In this document: positions 21,085 to 32,127 of the stretch, one piece after another
How the letters are laid out: each line of letters opens with the position of its first letter
Numbering within the stretch: the stretch's first letter is position 1
Source of the DNA: Macrothele yani
Taxonomy: Eukaryota; Arthropoda; Arachnida; Araneae; Macrothelidae
Assembly: GCA_039090855.1 (NCBI GenBank)
Contig: CM077034.1
Span: 8,696,984-8,760,983, forward strand
DNA length: 64,000 bases
Direction of reading: 5' to 3'
The notes under the pieces: generated by a model
The model's database searches: none
Told to the model about the DNA's origin: nothing
Seen by the model: the letters and a program-made list of their open reading frames with translations, nothing else
Translations under genes and position numbers: made by a program

Positions 21085-22397
21085 AAGGCCTTTGAAAAGG
21101 AAAATTAAATTCAAGGAGTTTTCAAGGACCGTGGGAACCCTGAGAAAAGGAAAATTAAATTCAAGGAGTTTTCAAGGACCGTGGGAACCCTGAGAAAAGG
21201 AAAATTAAATTCAAGGAGTTTTCAAGGACCGTGGGAACCCTGAGAAAAGGAAAATTAAATTCAAGGAGTTTTCAAGGACCGTGGGAACCCTGAAAAAAGG
21301 AAAATTAAATTCAAGGAGTTTTCAAGGACCGTGGGAACCCTGAGAAAAGGAAAATTAAATTCAAGGAGTTTTTAAGGACCGTGGGAACCCTGAGAAAAGG
21401 AAAATTAAATTCAAGGAGTTTTCAAGGACCGGGGAACCCTGAGAAAAGGAAAATTAAATTCAAGGAGTTTTCAAGGGCCGTGGGAACCCTGAGAAAAGGA
21501 AAATTAAATTCAAGGAGTTTTCAAGGGCCGTGGGAACCCTGAGAAAAGGAAAATTAAATTCAAGGAGTTTTCAAGGACCGTGGGAACCCTGAGAAAAGGA
21601 AAATTAAATTCAAGGAGTTTTCAAGGACCGTGGGAACCCCGAGAAAAGGAAAATTAAATTCAAGGAGTTTTCAAGGACCGTGGGAACCCCGAGAAAAGGA
21701 AAATTAAATTCAAGGAGTTTTCAAGGACCGTGGGAACCCCGAGAAAAGGAAAATTAAATTCAAGGAGTTTTCAAGGACCGTGGGAACCCCGAGAAAAGGA
21801 AAATTAAATTCAAGGAGTTTTCAAGGACCGTGGGAACCCCGAGAAAAGGAAAATTAAATTCAAGGAGTTTTCAAGGACCGTGGGAACCCCGAGAAAAGGA
21901 AAATTAAATTCAAGGAGTTTTCAAGGGCCGTGGGAACCCCGAGAAAGGGAAAATTAAATTCAAGGAGTTTTCAAGGACCGTGGGAACCCTGAGAAAAGGA
22001 AAATTAAATTCAAGGAGTTTTCAAGGACCGTGGGAACCCTGAGAAAAGGAAAATTAAATTCAAGGAGTTTTCAAGGGCCGTGGGAACCCTGAGAAAAGGA
22101 AAATTAAATTCAAGGAGTTTTCAAGGGCCGTGGGAACCCTGAGAAAAGGAAAATTAAATTCAAGGAGTTTTCAAGGACCGTGGGAACCCTGAGAAAAGGA
22201 AAATTAAATTCAAGGAGTTTTCAAGGACCGTGGGAACCCTGAGAAAAGGAAAATTAAATTCAAGGAGTTTTCAAGGACCGTGGGAACCCTGAGAAAAGGA
22301 AAATTAAATCCAAGGAGTTTTCAAGGACCGTGGGAACCCTGAGAAAAGGAAAATTAAATTCAAGGAGTTTTCAAGGACCGTGGGAACCCTGAGAAAC
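21085..22397. repeat. 50-bp minisatellite (~26 copies)
   Basis: The unit is GAGAAAAGGAAAATTAAATT, CAAGGAGTTTTCAAGGACC, GTGGGAACCCT. Copies are very uniform, with a few A/G changes (GGACC/GGGCC, CCCTGAG/CCCCGAG) and one 1-base deletion near 21432. GTGGGAACCCTG is the same as the terminus of the repeat elements ending at 42656 and 63847. TTCAAGGAC also occurs at the end of the element starting at 34929. The array looks like an amplified hAT-like transposon terminus. Confidence 0.93.
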
Positions 22398-22926
22398 GGC
22401 CCAAGAGCCAGAGTTGTCCTTCTCAACGATTCAAAATGACCCCCCCCCCCCCCGCCGTTTCTCCCCACAACTTGCCGGATCTTTCATTACAACATTCCTC
22501 TTCCACTTCTTCCAGCTCCGTACAAACTCCTGAGCTGAGGAAAATTTTTCAGAGGGAATTCCTTTTCTAATTATACCCCCTCGAAGGGCCGTAACTTTTT
22601 TCTTTTTAAATCGGCGTATTATCTGCATTGGCACATAATCCGCAGAACCTATATTTATAACTTTTTTAGCAGATAATCCGTGGATTACACGACGAAAATT
22701 ACGATACTTCTAATTAAGAATGAAAGTGTTTTGGCTACAGTGTAAGAACTTTTGGGTTTCTAACACTCACTCAAACATTTTTTTTTTAATTCATACATCG
22801 TTTTATGAATCACAAGGTGACACCACAGGAGAAGTTTATTAATACACACATATATATATACACATCACTAAGCTGTTCTCTGAGATTCAGAAGTTCACTC
22901 CACAAAGAAATACAAACCACTAGATA
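22398..22926. other. No gene recognised; contains poly(C) tract
   Basis: About 530 bases with a run of some 15 C near 22440. The minus-strand frame 22634-22431 (IIRRFKKKKVTALRGGIIRK) faintly recalls transposase but I could not assign it. Confidence 0.4.
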
Positions 22927-24374
22927 AATTTTTAACTGATGAAAAAACCATTAGGAAGAACCATTCACTCACCATAAAGATCATGGTAACCTCCAATGAC
23001 CACACACTTCCAACACGTCATTCATCGTGATGTAACTGGGCTTCCACAGGTTTACAGACTTCTTGCTTACGCTTCTTATTTTCGGGTGGAAAACATCGTT
23101 TTTTTGTTTTTTTCTTTTCTTTTGCCTTATAAGATGTTACTATAATGCTTGTCAATTCGATAAAAATCACACATACAACTCATTCATACAATTCAAGTAA
23201 AAACTATGTACATAACCTTACATTCACCGGTGATTAAACCTTGGTCAACTCTAATTATCAAACTCCTCCTTCTGTTTCACAACCTCTGCTACTCCCACTG
23301 CAAGTGTCACACCCATTCAGCCCCGCACATCCAATCCTCTAGTACTTTCGACAGGCCCCTGTCATCTTCAGGAGGCAGGTGTGTCTCACCCGCCCACCAC
23401 AGCTCAAGTGAGCAGAGCCATCGAGGCACGGGCCCCAGTCGCTATCTCTGAATCGTTGTGTCTCTGGCGCCATCTATTGTCCCTGCTGCTCTTTTTTCCC
23501 TCTTTCTTTTTATGCTGCTGTTCAATTTTATTAGGGCTTTCCATTGTTCGTTTAGGTTACTTGGCTCATTAATGTTGCATAATCTTGATCTGTTTTTTTC
23601 AATTAACACTGATTCTGCAATTCTTAACTGCTTTTCGTTTTTACAGCTCTTAATAATTTTAATATCTTCAAACCTTGGGCATTTTGATTTTCCATACAGT
23701 ATTGGGTCAATGCTGTCCCAATACTGTATGGAAAATCAAAATGCCCAATACCCAATACTGTATGGAAAATCAAAATGCCCAATACCCAATACTGTATGGA
23801 AAATCAAAAATGCCCAAGGTTTAAAGATATTAAAATTATTAAGAGCTGTAAAAACGAAAAGCAGTTAAGAATTGCAGAATCAGTGTTAATTGAAAAAAAC
23901 AGATCAAGATTATGCAACATTAATGAGCCAAGTAACCTAAACGAACAATGGAAAGCCCTAATAAAAACTGAACAGCAGCATAAAAAGAAAGAGGGAAAAA
24001 AGAGCAGCAGGGACAATAGATGGCGCCAGAGACACAACGATTCAGAGATAACGACTGGAGCCCAGGCCTCGATGGTTCTGCTCACTTGAGCTGTGGTGGG
24101 CGGGTGAGACACACCTGCCTCCTGAAGATGACAGGGGTCTCTCGAAAGTACTAGAGGATTGGATGTGCAGGGCTGAATGGGTGTGACACTTGCAGTGGGA
24201 GTAGCAGAGGTTGTGAAACAGAAGGAGGAGTTTGATAATTAGAGTTGACCAAGGTTTAATCACCTGTGAATGTAAGGTTATGTACATAGTTTTTACTTGA
24301 ATTGTATGAATGAGTTGTATGTGTGATTCTTATCGAATTGACAAGCATTATAGTAACATCTTATAATGAAAAAA

Positions 24375-24406
<32 letters not shown>

Positions 24407-24654
24407 AACAACAACGATGTTTCACACCCGAAAATAAGAAGCGTAAGCAAGAAGTCTGTAAACCTGTGGAAGCCTAGTTACATCACGATGAATGACGTGT
24501 TGGAAGTGTGTGGTCATTGGAGGTTACCATGATCTTTATGGTGAGTGAATGGTTCTTCCTAATGGTTTTTTCATTTATGAATTGCACGTAAACTATGCGC
24601 ACTTTGCAAGAGGTTATTACCTTAAAAGTGCAAATATAATAATTTTTAACTGAT
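22927..24654. mobile_element. PLE inverted duplex with 14-bp target duplication
   Basis: AATTTTTAACTGAT occurs at 22927-22940 and 24641-24654. Between them, ~760-base arms (22941-23700 and about 23816-24586) are near-perfect reverse complements. The centre holds three copies of an ATACTGTATGGAAAATCAAA module. Both arms carry the PLE 3' coding tail pointing away from the centre, then the terminal sequence. Each arm has a hairpin box (23346-23371 and 24122-24147). Confidence 0.82.
23775..24089 (+). pseudogene. PLE protein C-terminal tail (right arm)
   Basis: QYCMENQKCPRFKDIKIIK, then KNEKQLRIAESVLIEKNR and LCNINEPSNLNEQW, is the stretch that follows the GIY-YIG domain in many PLEs. No RT or complete nuclease domain is attached. 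The mirrored sequence in the left arm has the same tail on the minus strand (about 23705-23500). Confidence 0.75.
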
Positions 24655-25192
24655 TATTTACTTACTCTTGCCATATTAAACTTTACCATTTACAGTGATC
24701 TTGACACACAACACAGGCTTCACTGACATCCATCATATGACGTATACAAGATTTCCTATACCTTATACTCATAATCTTTTTCTCACGCAGACACTCTTAA
24801 ATCTGATCCTCCCATGACTTCCTTGGCCTTCCCCTTCCACCACTTGGGCTAAAAAAATTTTCTTAGTAAACATCTCATCACTCATTCTTTCAACATGGCC
24901 AAACCACCTAAGAACATTAGTCTCCATCTTGCTAACATTTTGCTTAACATTACACAACTGCAACACATCTTCATTTCTTACACAGTCGGAACATGTCTTG
25001 CCACAAACCCCCCGTAAGTAACGCATTTCTCCAGCACACAAACAACTCCTATGTTTCTTCTGCAGTACCCAGGTTTCACTGCCATACATCAGAGTAGGAA
25101 CAATTACACTTTCATACACAGCCATGCGGGGATCTCTTGAGAACCCATCATTGCTGTGAACACCTCCCAAAGCCGCTATGACTTTCAATGAA
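24655..25192 (-). pseudogene. LINE segment C: reverse transcriptase C-terminal region
   Basis: A minus-strand frame contains YESVIVPTLMYGSETWVLQK, then MRYLRGVCGKTCSDCVRNED and NVLRWFGHVERMSDE. This C-terminal segment is widespread in arthropod LINEs. It ends at the stop just above 24768. The protein continues upstream at 29973, on the other side of the foldback transposon. I did not assign a clade. Confidence 0.85.
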
Positions 25193-25224
25193 GAATTCAT
25201 GGGTTCCCTATCACTTCGTCCGTG

Positions 25225-25351
25225 TTCATTTCGTCCAACGTTCACTTAGTCCACTGTTCATTTCGTCCGCTGTTCACTTAGTCCAATGTTCACTTCGTCC
25301 TCTGTTCATTCCGTCCACCGTTCACTTTGTCCACATTCATTTCGCTCTCAG
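25225..25351. repeat. Outer 16-bp repeats, left foldback arm
   Basis: Eight tandem units of the form TTCACTTCGTCCACTG with small variation (TTCATTTCGTCCAACG, TTCACTTAGTCCAATG). Confidence 0.9.
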
Positions 25352-25599
25352 AATGAATGGAATACCGTGGAATATTTCTGTTTTCAGGGCAGAAGAAAAG
25401 ATCAGCGGACATTGCTTGCATGCGATTTTTTTTCCTATCTGAGTTTCTCGATTAAAAAATATCATGATTTTAAATGTTATTTAAAGTAAAACAAGGAACT
25501 TAACTTTGAAGAGCTTTTTAACTCTTTTGCGTGGTACGATGTCAATCACTACAGCATGACTCACGCTATGTTCAGAAAAGGACTATAAAGGTGCGATTT

Positions 25600-26095
25600 T
25601 TTAATAATGCTGCAGTTTTACTTAGGCACTAAATATTTACATAAGATGCCAAGTTATTAATACTTCTCTTTTACTTACTTAGGCACTAAATACTAATTAC
25701 TATGCATCATGTTTAGGCCCTTTTGACAGTTTTTATTTTGCCTATGTCATATTTAAAACGTTTACGTATCCACTCAAGGTAATCATATTGTGCTTTTACT
25801 GAGACACGAAATATTAATTCATAATCCCTAGGCTTAAGCTGTTTCAACAGTTTTTATTCTACGGATATCATATTCATAACGTTTACCTATCAACTGAAGG
25901 TAATAATATTGCGCTTTTGCTGAGGCACTAAATATTATTTCATATGCCCTAGGCCTTTTCACAGTTTTTATTTTAATCACGTCATATTCATAACATTTAC
26001 ATATCAGACCAAGGTAATGCACATTAGATCAGGCACTAAATATTATTTCATGGGCCCTAGGCCTTTTTCTACAGTATTTATTCTAAGTAACTTGT
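25600..26095. repeat. Inner ~118-bp repeats, left foldback arm
   Basis: About four diverged units with GGCACTAAATATTA, CCCTAGGCCTTTT and ACAGTTTTTATT, continuing at 27045-27365 beyond the PLE insertion. Confidence 0.8.
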
Positions 26096-27044
26096 ACAAA
26101 ATTCTAGCAGATAATGCTTACCTTGGCATTCCTTTCTAGCGATGGGAACATTTCACGCACGTGTTTTCCCGTCTTTGTTGATGTTATTGTCCTAAAGTCC
26201 GTTGCATGCGATGACTGGCTTTACTTCTCACACTTTTCGCTGGGTATACTCATTGGATCTTTGCCTTAGGATTCAAACACATCAATTTTTACCGTTCTTT
26301 ATACTCGAAATTTTCGCCCATCCTCTGGGCATCCTCAGGAGCGTGGCGACTTTACCACCGATGTTCATGGTTAACTTCGCACTAATGGAGTCCGATACTC
26401 CTTGTTGCCATTCGTTGGATATACTTTCCTGGATATATTTCGTTACCAAGCCCGGCTGGCGCCATCTATGTTTCATTAAAAACAACTTTTTTTTTATTTT
26501 TTATTTATTTTTTTTTTATTTCTTCTTTTATCCTGGTTTTTTTTTTGTTGTTGTTTTTCTTGTCTTATTAGTTCTTTCCACAGGCCCGATAATGTGCTAG
26601 GGTCGTTCTGGTTACATACCCTTGCTTTATTTTTATAGATTAATATTGCTTCTTCCCTCCTCATTTGCCTTTCCGGTTTTTTATTCTTTTTTAGCATTTT
26701 AATTTTATTGAATTTTGGGAATGTCCGGTTTTCCATGCAGAATTGCACTAAAGCAGTTTTGGCTTCTTTTTTTGCCAGTTAGATATGTGTTGTTTAAGTC
26801 TTTTTTTTAATCTGTTTTTCGTACTTCCAATGTACGATATTGGGGGTATGTGTGTAATTGGAATTTCGTAGGTTCCTGATTCTTCTAGCATTTTTACCTC
26901 TGTTTTTTTTGTTGACAGTCATACTTTTCACGGTGTGCACTGATCTTCCTAGTTGTAAGTCATATTTAGCACAGTGCCTATTGATTTCATTACTCACTCC
27001 TTCCAAGTATGGGAAAGCTCCAATGTATTTCAATAATAATATTT
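26096..27044 (-). mobile_element. PLE 3' fragment inside the foldback left arm
   Basis: The end sequence GATAATGCTTACCTTGGCAT is shared with the PLE duplex at 38680. It contains the hairpin box at 26312-26338 (minus strand) and coding remnants described next. It separates inner foldback repeats that are otherwise continuous. Confidence 0.75.
26494..27033 (-). pseudogene. PLE protein remnant: GIY-YIG region and C-terminal tail
   Basis: Minus-strand frames: EINRHCAKYDLQLGRSVHT (near 26980) precedes a degraded nuclease region with NIVHWKYEKQIKKK (near 26820). The tail QFCMENRTFPKFNKIKMLKK and RREEAILIYKNKARVCNQND follows (26748-26600). The frame changes between 26794 and 26748 and long T-runs interrupt it. 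The RT domain is absent. Confidence 0.75.
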
Positions 27045-27895
27045 ATTTTATGGATGTCATATTCATAATGTTTACGTATCAAGTCAAGGTAATAATATTG
27101 CACTTTTGCTAATGCACTAAATATTATTTTAGGCCCTAGGCCTTTTTCACAGTCTTTATTTGAACCATGTTGTATTCATAACGCTTACATATCAAGTCAA
27201 GCTATTAATGTCGCACGTTTACTTTGGCTCCGAACATTAATTAGCAAGACGTAGGCCTTTTTAACAGTTTTTAATCAGTTACACTAAATATTCATAGCAT
27301 TTGCATAACATGTCAAGTTATTAATATTGATCTTTTACTTAGGCATCAAATATTAATTACAAGGGCCTGGGACATCAGTATAATAAACACCATCAAAAAG
27401 TCCTAGGCCTAAGGCCCATGAATTAATATTTAGTACATGAGCAAAAGCGTAATATTATTACCTTAATTTGATATGAAAATATTACAAATATAGAGCAAAT
27501 AGAATAAAAACAGTGAGATAGGCATAGGCCTAGAGAGCCTATGGAATAATATTTAGTGTCAGAGCAAAAGCGTAATATTATTACCATGACTTGAATACGT
27601 AAACATTATGAATATGACATCCGTAAAATAAATACTGTAAAAAAGGCCTAGGCCTAGGGCCCATGAAATAATATTTAGTGCCTGAGCAAACACGCATTAC
27701 CTTGATTTGATATGTAAATGTTATGAATATGACGTGATTAAAATAAAAACTGTGAAAAGGCCTAGGGCATATGAAATAATATTTCGTGCCTCAGTAAAAG
27801 CACAATATGATTACCTTGAGTGAATACGTAAACGTTTTGAATATGACATACACAGAATAAAAACTGTCAAAAGTGCCTAAACATGAGGCATAGTA
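27045..27895. repeat. Inner foldback repeats around the centre of symmetry
   Basis: Left-arm units at 27045-27365 and inverted right-arm units at 27395-27895. The symmetry centre is near 27380. Units contain CCTAGGCCTAGGGC and ATAATATTTAGTGCCTGAG. Confidence 0.8.
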
Positions 27896-29428
27896 CACTG
27901 CTGGACAATTGCTAAGGACGGATCATAAACGGCTATATAGCGCATAAAAAAGTAAGTGTGGTTGGATGCCAAGTGAAATAAAATAATGTCAGAATGCCAG
28001 GACATTACAAGAAAGACAATTTATTGTGCTCTGAAATCCAGAAGGCTTTGGAACGTGTTCAAGGGACAAACAGGCCATTTTGTGCAGAATACGTAAACGT
28101 GAAAAAAATGCAATTACCATCCGCAGGCGTTCCGGCGTAAGATGTCAATACGGGATATGGCCACCATAGAGGGCGATGCAAGATTCCACACGTCGTGTCA
28201 TGCTTTGCACAACATTATCAAGCAGCTGTTGGGGTAATTTATCCCATTCCTCTGTCAGTGCACGGATGAGGGTGTCCTTGTTTATTGGAGGGCATTGGCG
28301 ACAAGCAAGACTCCTCCCCAAAGCATCCCACACATTTTCAATGGGATTCAGATCTGGAGAACGTGCTGGCCATACGAGGCGTTGAATATCCTCGCTCTCA
28401 AGACACTCCTGGACAGCGACTGTTCGATGACATGTTGCGTTGTCGTCCATGAAAATGAATCTATCACCGACAGCACCACGGAACATACGATAGCAGAACA
28501 TCATTAATGTATCGTTGGCCAGTCATAGTCCCAGCTGGAAGCACATAGAGGGACGTACGGCCATTGATCATGACGCCAGCCCATACCATGACACTACATG
28601 TCGGATACCGGTCCCTTTCCTGTATGTTTGCAGGACAATATGCAGTACCACTATCACGCCAGATCAGTTGTCGTCGACAATCAGACGATAGACTGTATCT
28701 ACTCTCATCTGAGAAGAGGACAGCAGACCAGTCGTTATCAGTCCAATTGCGATGTTGATGGCACCATTGCAAATGGGCGGTACGGTGACGTCTGGACAAT
28801 GGGATGCACACAACAGGAAGGCGGGCGTATGGTCCTCCTTCATGCAAACGTCTGGCGACAGTTTTTCGGGAGATCCGCTTGCCAGTAGCAGCCATAAACT
28901 GATTTGCTACCTCACTAGCTGTGCTGCGCCGGTGTCTTTTTGTTGATAGCACTATGTACCGATCTTCTGCAGATGTCGTACTGCGAACACGACCTCCCCC
29001 GTGACGTTTGCTAAACTCTCCATTTGTTTGAAATGATTTCCAAAGCCTTGAAACATAAGTGTGGCTGACGTTGAACTCCCTGGCTACATCTGTTATTTTT
29101 CGCCCTTCTTCAATCTTGCCAATAATACGGCCATGCGTAAAATCATCTAGGTGATGTCTGGAAGACATACTGAAAATTGCAAGTTCGTCAATTGATTCTT
29201 TCCCTTTCAACTTTGCGTTTGAACAACAACGGTCAATAATCGTCAAATCCTTTATATCTCTTATCAGCTCTATGACGTCACGAACAAGTTCGGCAATCCA
29301 AAATTTGCATACGCACAACACGTCTTACTGTATCCAGCACTTATGCTAATTTTCACATTTTCCTGCCTTCCACTTTATGGTTGCTATCGTTGCTATTGTC
29401 ATCTGTCCTTAGCAATTGTCCGGCAGTG
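27896..29428 (-). mobile_element. Tc1-like transposon (1533 bp)
   Basis: TA at 27894-27895 and 29429-29430. The inverted ends CACTGCTGGACAATTGCTAA and, in reverse, CACTGCCGGACAATTGCTAA are nearly identical. Its removal restores a continuous foldback right arm, so it is a later insertion. Confidence 0.93.
28145..29168 (-). pseudogene. Tc1-like DD34E transposase, one frameshift
   Basis: The start ATG is at 29168-29166 (MSSRHHLDDF). HTH part: GRKITDVAREFNVSHTYVSR and the second domain STASEVANQF (29100-28870). Catalytic residues: D in LFSDESRYSL (near 28710), D in FIFMDDNATCHRT (near 28455), and E in SPDLNPIENVWDALGR (near 28340), with 34 residues between the second D and E. The frame shifts once near 28500 between SYVPWC and YRMFRGAVGD. 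Otherwise the length (~340 residues) and motifs are complete. The stop is just above 28147. Of all transposases in the window this is closest to intact. Confidence 0.92.
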
Positions 29429-29787
29429 TAATTAGTATTTAGTTCCTAAGTAAGTAAAAGTGAAGTATTAATAACTTGGCATCTTATGTAAATATTTAGT
29501 GCCTGAGTGCAGCGTTATTTAAAAATCCCACCTTATAGTCCTGTTCCGAACATAGCGTGAGTCATGCTGTAGTGACTGGCATCGTACCACACAAAAGAGT
29601 TAAAAAGCTCTTCAAAGTTAAGTTCCTTGTTTTACTTTAAATAACATTTAAAATCATATTTTTTTTAATCGAGAAACTCAGATAGGAAAAAAATCGCATG
29701 CAAGCAATGTCCGCTGATCTTTTCTTCTGCCTATAACAAAAATTCCACGAAAACAGAAAATTTCCACGGTATTCCATTCATTCTGAG

Positions 29788-29960
29788 AACGAAATGAATG
29801 TGGACAAAGTGAACGGTGGACGGAATGACCAAGAGGACGAAGTGAACATTGGACTAAGTGAACAGCGGATGAAGTGAACAGTGGACAAAGTGAACGTTGG
29901 ACGAAAATGAACTGGACGAAGTGAGCGTGGATGAAATGAACACAGACAAAGTGATCCGTC
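29788..29960. repeat. Outer 16-bp repeats, right foldback arm
   Basis: Inverted counterpart of the left outer zone (GTGAACAGTGGACAAA, GTGAACATTGGACTAA), about ten units and slightly longer than the left. Confidence 0.88.
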
Positions 29961-29972
29961 ACCGAATTCATG

Positions 29973-30288
29973 CGCCTACTAATTTCACCATCCAATTTGT
30001 TCTGTCTGCCAAACATGATTCCTAAATACACAAACTCATTCACTTGGCCAATCACTATGCCATTTAGACTTATCTTGCATTCAGTACAAACAGTTCCTCA
30101 CAAAAACCATAACTTTATTTTTGTCCTTATTTATACTCAGTTTGAATTTCATACAAACTTCGTACATCTGGGACAACGTACTCTGCAACTCACTTTTGCT
30201 CTCTGCCAACAGGACTGTGTCATCAGCATACAGCAATCTGCACACACACGGGTATTACAAAAACACAAAACAGTCTTGTCCATGTTCG
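29973..30288 (-). pseudogene. LINE segment B: reverse transcriptase catalytic region
   Basis: Minus-strand reading: VCRLLYADDTVLLAESKSEL (the YADD catalytic site, near 30235-30180), then MKFKLSINKDKNKVMVF and, after frameshifts, IGQVNEFVYLGIMFGRQNKL (near 30050-29990). It ends at the foldback insertion. Confidence 0.85.
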
Positions 30289-31805
30289 CAGTGGCGTAGG
30301 AACGCTTTTGATTTAGGGGGGTACAAGCTCGTGAACCTTACATCTCAAGGATTAAGCCATCTATGGATGGCCCCCTCCAAATTTTTTTGGGGGGGGGGGG
30401 GGTTGGTATATTAGAGTTTTTATAAAATACGTATACTGATCAGAAATTCATCCGAATGAACATTGTTATCATCATATTATTATTAATTATTACCATTATT
30501 ATTTTTATTGCTGACAAAAAGTTCACAGTAATTTCTTATCAGAAAATGAATGGAGAAGTTTTTTTTTTTTTTTTTTTGTGTTCTCTCTTGTTAATTTTTG
30601 TACTTTTTTTTTTTTCCATTAAAATATTGAGCAGGGACAAGTCAACATTAAGATGAATTTCTGTCAGCAGGGTTTGGAAAAGAGGCATTTCTCAGGAAAG
30701 GCTATATCTCTTTAGAAGAACAAATTAAATTTCTTATCATTTTTGTTTACGTTAATAAAGTAAAACCGCAGTAAGATAAAAACTGCTCTACCCGCGAAGA
30801 TAGTACCATTGAAGCATTATGAAGTCTATAATAAAAACTTTGAACGATACATAGGCTGACAATTGATGTAAAAAGCACATTGGTCTGGTGCAAAGCTAAA
30901 TGATGGTGGAGATATCGAGGAGTTGGAGTTCTATGAGTGGTATGTGAAATCCGTAATGCACTTGTTGTATTGCTACAGATCTTATGACAGAAAACAATTT
31001 TAGATACATAGGCTGACAATTGATGTAAAAAGCACATTGGTCTGGTGCAAAGCTAAATGATGGTGGAGATATCGAGGAATTGGAGTTCTATGAGTTGTAT
31101 GTGAAATCCGTAATGCAGTTGTTGTATTGCTACAGATCTTAAGACAGAAAACAATTTTAGATACATAGGCTGACAATTGATGTAAAAAGCACATTGGTCT
31201 GGTGCAAAGCTAAATGATGGTGGAGATATCGAGGAATTGGAGTTCTATGAGTGGTATGTGAAATCCATAATGCACTTGTTGTATTGCTACAGATCTTAAG
31301 ACAGAAAACAATTTTAGTGCCGGGGCTGCGGGCGCTGAAATGTCCACTTGTGCCTTAAATTTTTTTTTTTTTTAAAGTGCAGAAAGGACGACCTGATCGA
31401 GATGCATGGAATTTTAAGAGAAAAGAAACACTGATCACAAGTATGTTATCTAGCCCTACCATATGCTGTTTGAAGTTATTAACAAAAACCTCGCACTCGT
31501 CGTTTCCCTGCACAACTAATTTGCTGGAGTTTCCCAGATGGTTGGCCAGTTTTTGGTGGATGAAAGGCCTCCCACTACAAGCTTCGGATATAAAAAAAAA
31601 AAAAAAAAAACAGATGACCCGTGATATTTCTTTGAAAAAAAAATAATAAGTAGCATATAAATTGTACAGTTCACTCTTTATGAATGATTGGTTTGTGTTT
31701 GATCATATCTGGGGGAGGGGTACAGTAGATATTAATGTACCCCTCTCCAAAATTTGGGGGTACATTGTACTCCTGTACCCCCCCCCCCCTGTTCCTATGC
31801 CTCTG
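30289..31805. mobile_element. hAT-like nonautonomous element
   Basis: Inverted ends CAGTGGCGTAGGAAC and, in reverse, CAGAGGCATAGGAAC. The 8-bp target duplication is CATGTTCG (30281-30288) and CATGTTGG (31806-31813), with one mismatch. Subterminal G-runs lie on the left and C-runs on the right. There is no transposase. It interrupts the LINE between segments A and B. Confidence 0.82.
30846..31318. repeat. 157-bp direct repeat, three copies
   Basis: GATACATAGGCTGACAATTG recurs at about 30848, 31004 and 31161, with units ending ACAGAAAACAATTTTA. It is internal to the hAT-like element. Confidence 0.9.
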
Positions 31806-31813
31806 CATGTTGG

Positions 31814-32055
31814 CATCCTGAATGCACATATCCCTAAATATATTATATAGCCATGGTGACATTACACAATCTTGCCTGACTCCTGCACCAACAGCAAACC
31901 ATTGTATCAAAATGATTTTCAATTGGTGCAGGAGTCAGACTATGTTGTGTAATGTCATCCTGGTTGTTTAAAATATTTATGGATGTGTGCATGCATGATG
32001 CCAAGATGGACAATACTTGTTTATGTCTTGGTTCATTACATGAATAAACCAATCT
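31814..32055 (-). pseudogene. LINE segment A: reverse transcriptase motif B region
   Basis: The minus-strand frame FAVGAGVRQDCVMSPWLYNI at about 31895-31835 matches the GVRQGCVMSPWLF block of LINE reverse transcriptases. A partial inverted duplication lies just upstream: GGTGCAGGAGTCAGAC at 31925-31940 against GACTCCTGCACCAAC at 31879-31893. Confidence 0.8.
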
Positions 32056-32127
32056 TTTAAAGGTAGAAACATATTACAATAAATACTAAAAAGCTAATAA
32101 GTAAAAAAAAAAAAAAAATTAGCATAC

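Larger units (their letters stand above)
25202..29963. mobile_element. Foldback (FB/TU-like) transposon with long composite inverted repeats
   Basis: A 9-bp target duplication GAATTCATG occurs at 25193-25201 and 29964-29972, splitting a LINE at a MNS codon run. The ends are inverted: ATCACTTCGTCCGTGTTCAT on the left, ATCACTTTGTCTGTGTTCAT on the right in reverse. Each arm has an outer zone of ~16-base repeats, a unique zone (CATTGCTTGCATGCGATTTT) and an inner zone of ~118-base repeats. The arms meet near 27380. A PLE fragment lies in the left arm and a Tc1 element in the right arm. No transposase of its own is visible. 9-bp duplications fit Foldback and Mutator-type elements. Confidence 0.83.
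7165..32127 (-). other. msh6: msh6 intron, ~25 kb, filled with nested transposons
   Basis: Bounded by a donor GTATGC next to 32128 and an acceptor TTTTTAG next to 7164. The two exons join across one glycine codon (G|GT), which supports their being neighbours in the mRNA. Almost all of the 24,963 bases are explained by mobile elements and tandem repeats described below. Confidence 0.8.

Noticed and set aside
24122..24147. A canonical hammerhead ribozyme
   Set aside because: CTGAAGA and GAAA are present, but an unpaired base precedes stem II and no clear stem III or cleavage triplet was found. It is kept only as a hammerhead-like box.
23206..24287. Paired frames starting MYITLHS on plus and minus strands as a gene pair
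   Set aside because: They are mirror readings of the terminal (noncoding) part of the two PLE arms.
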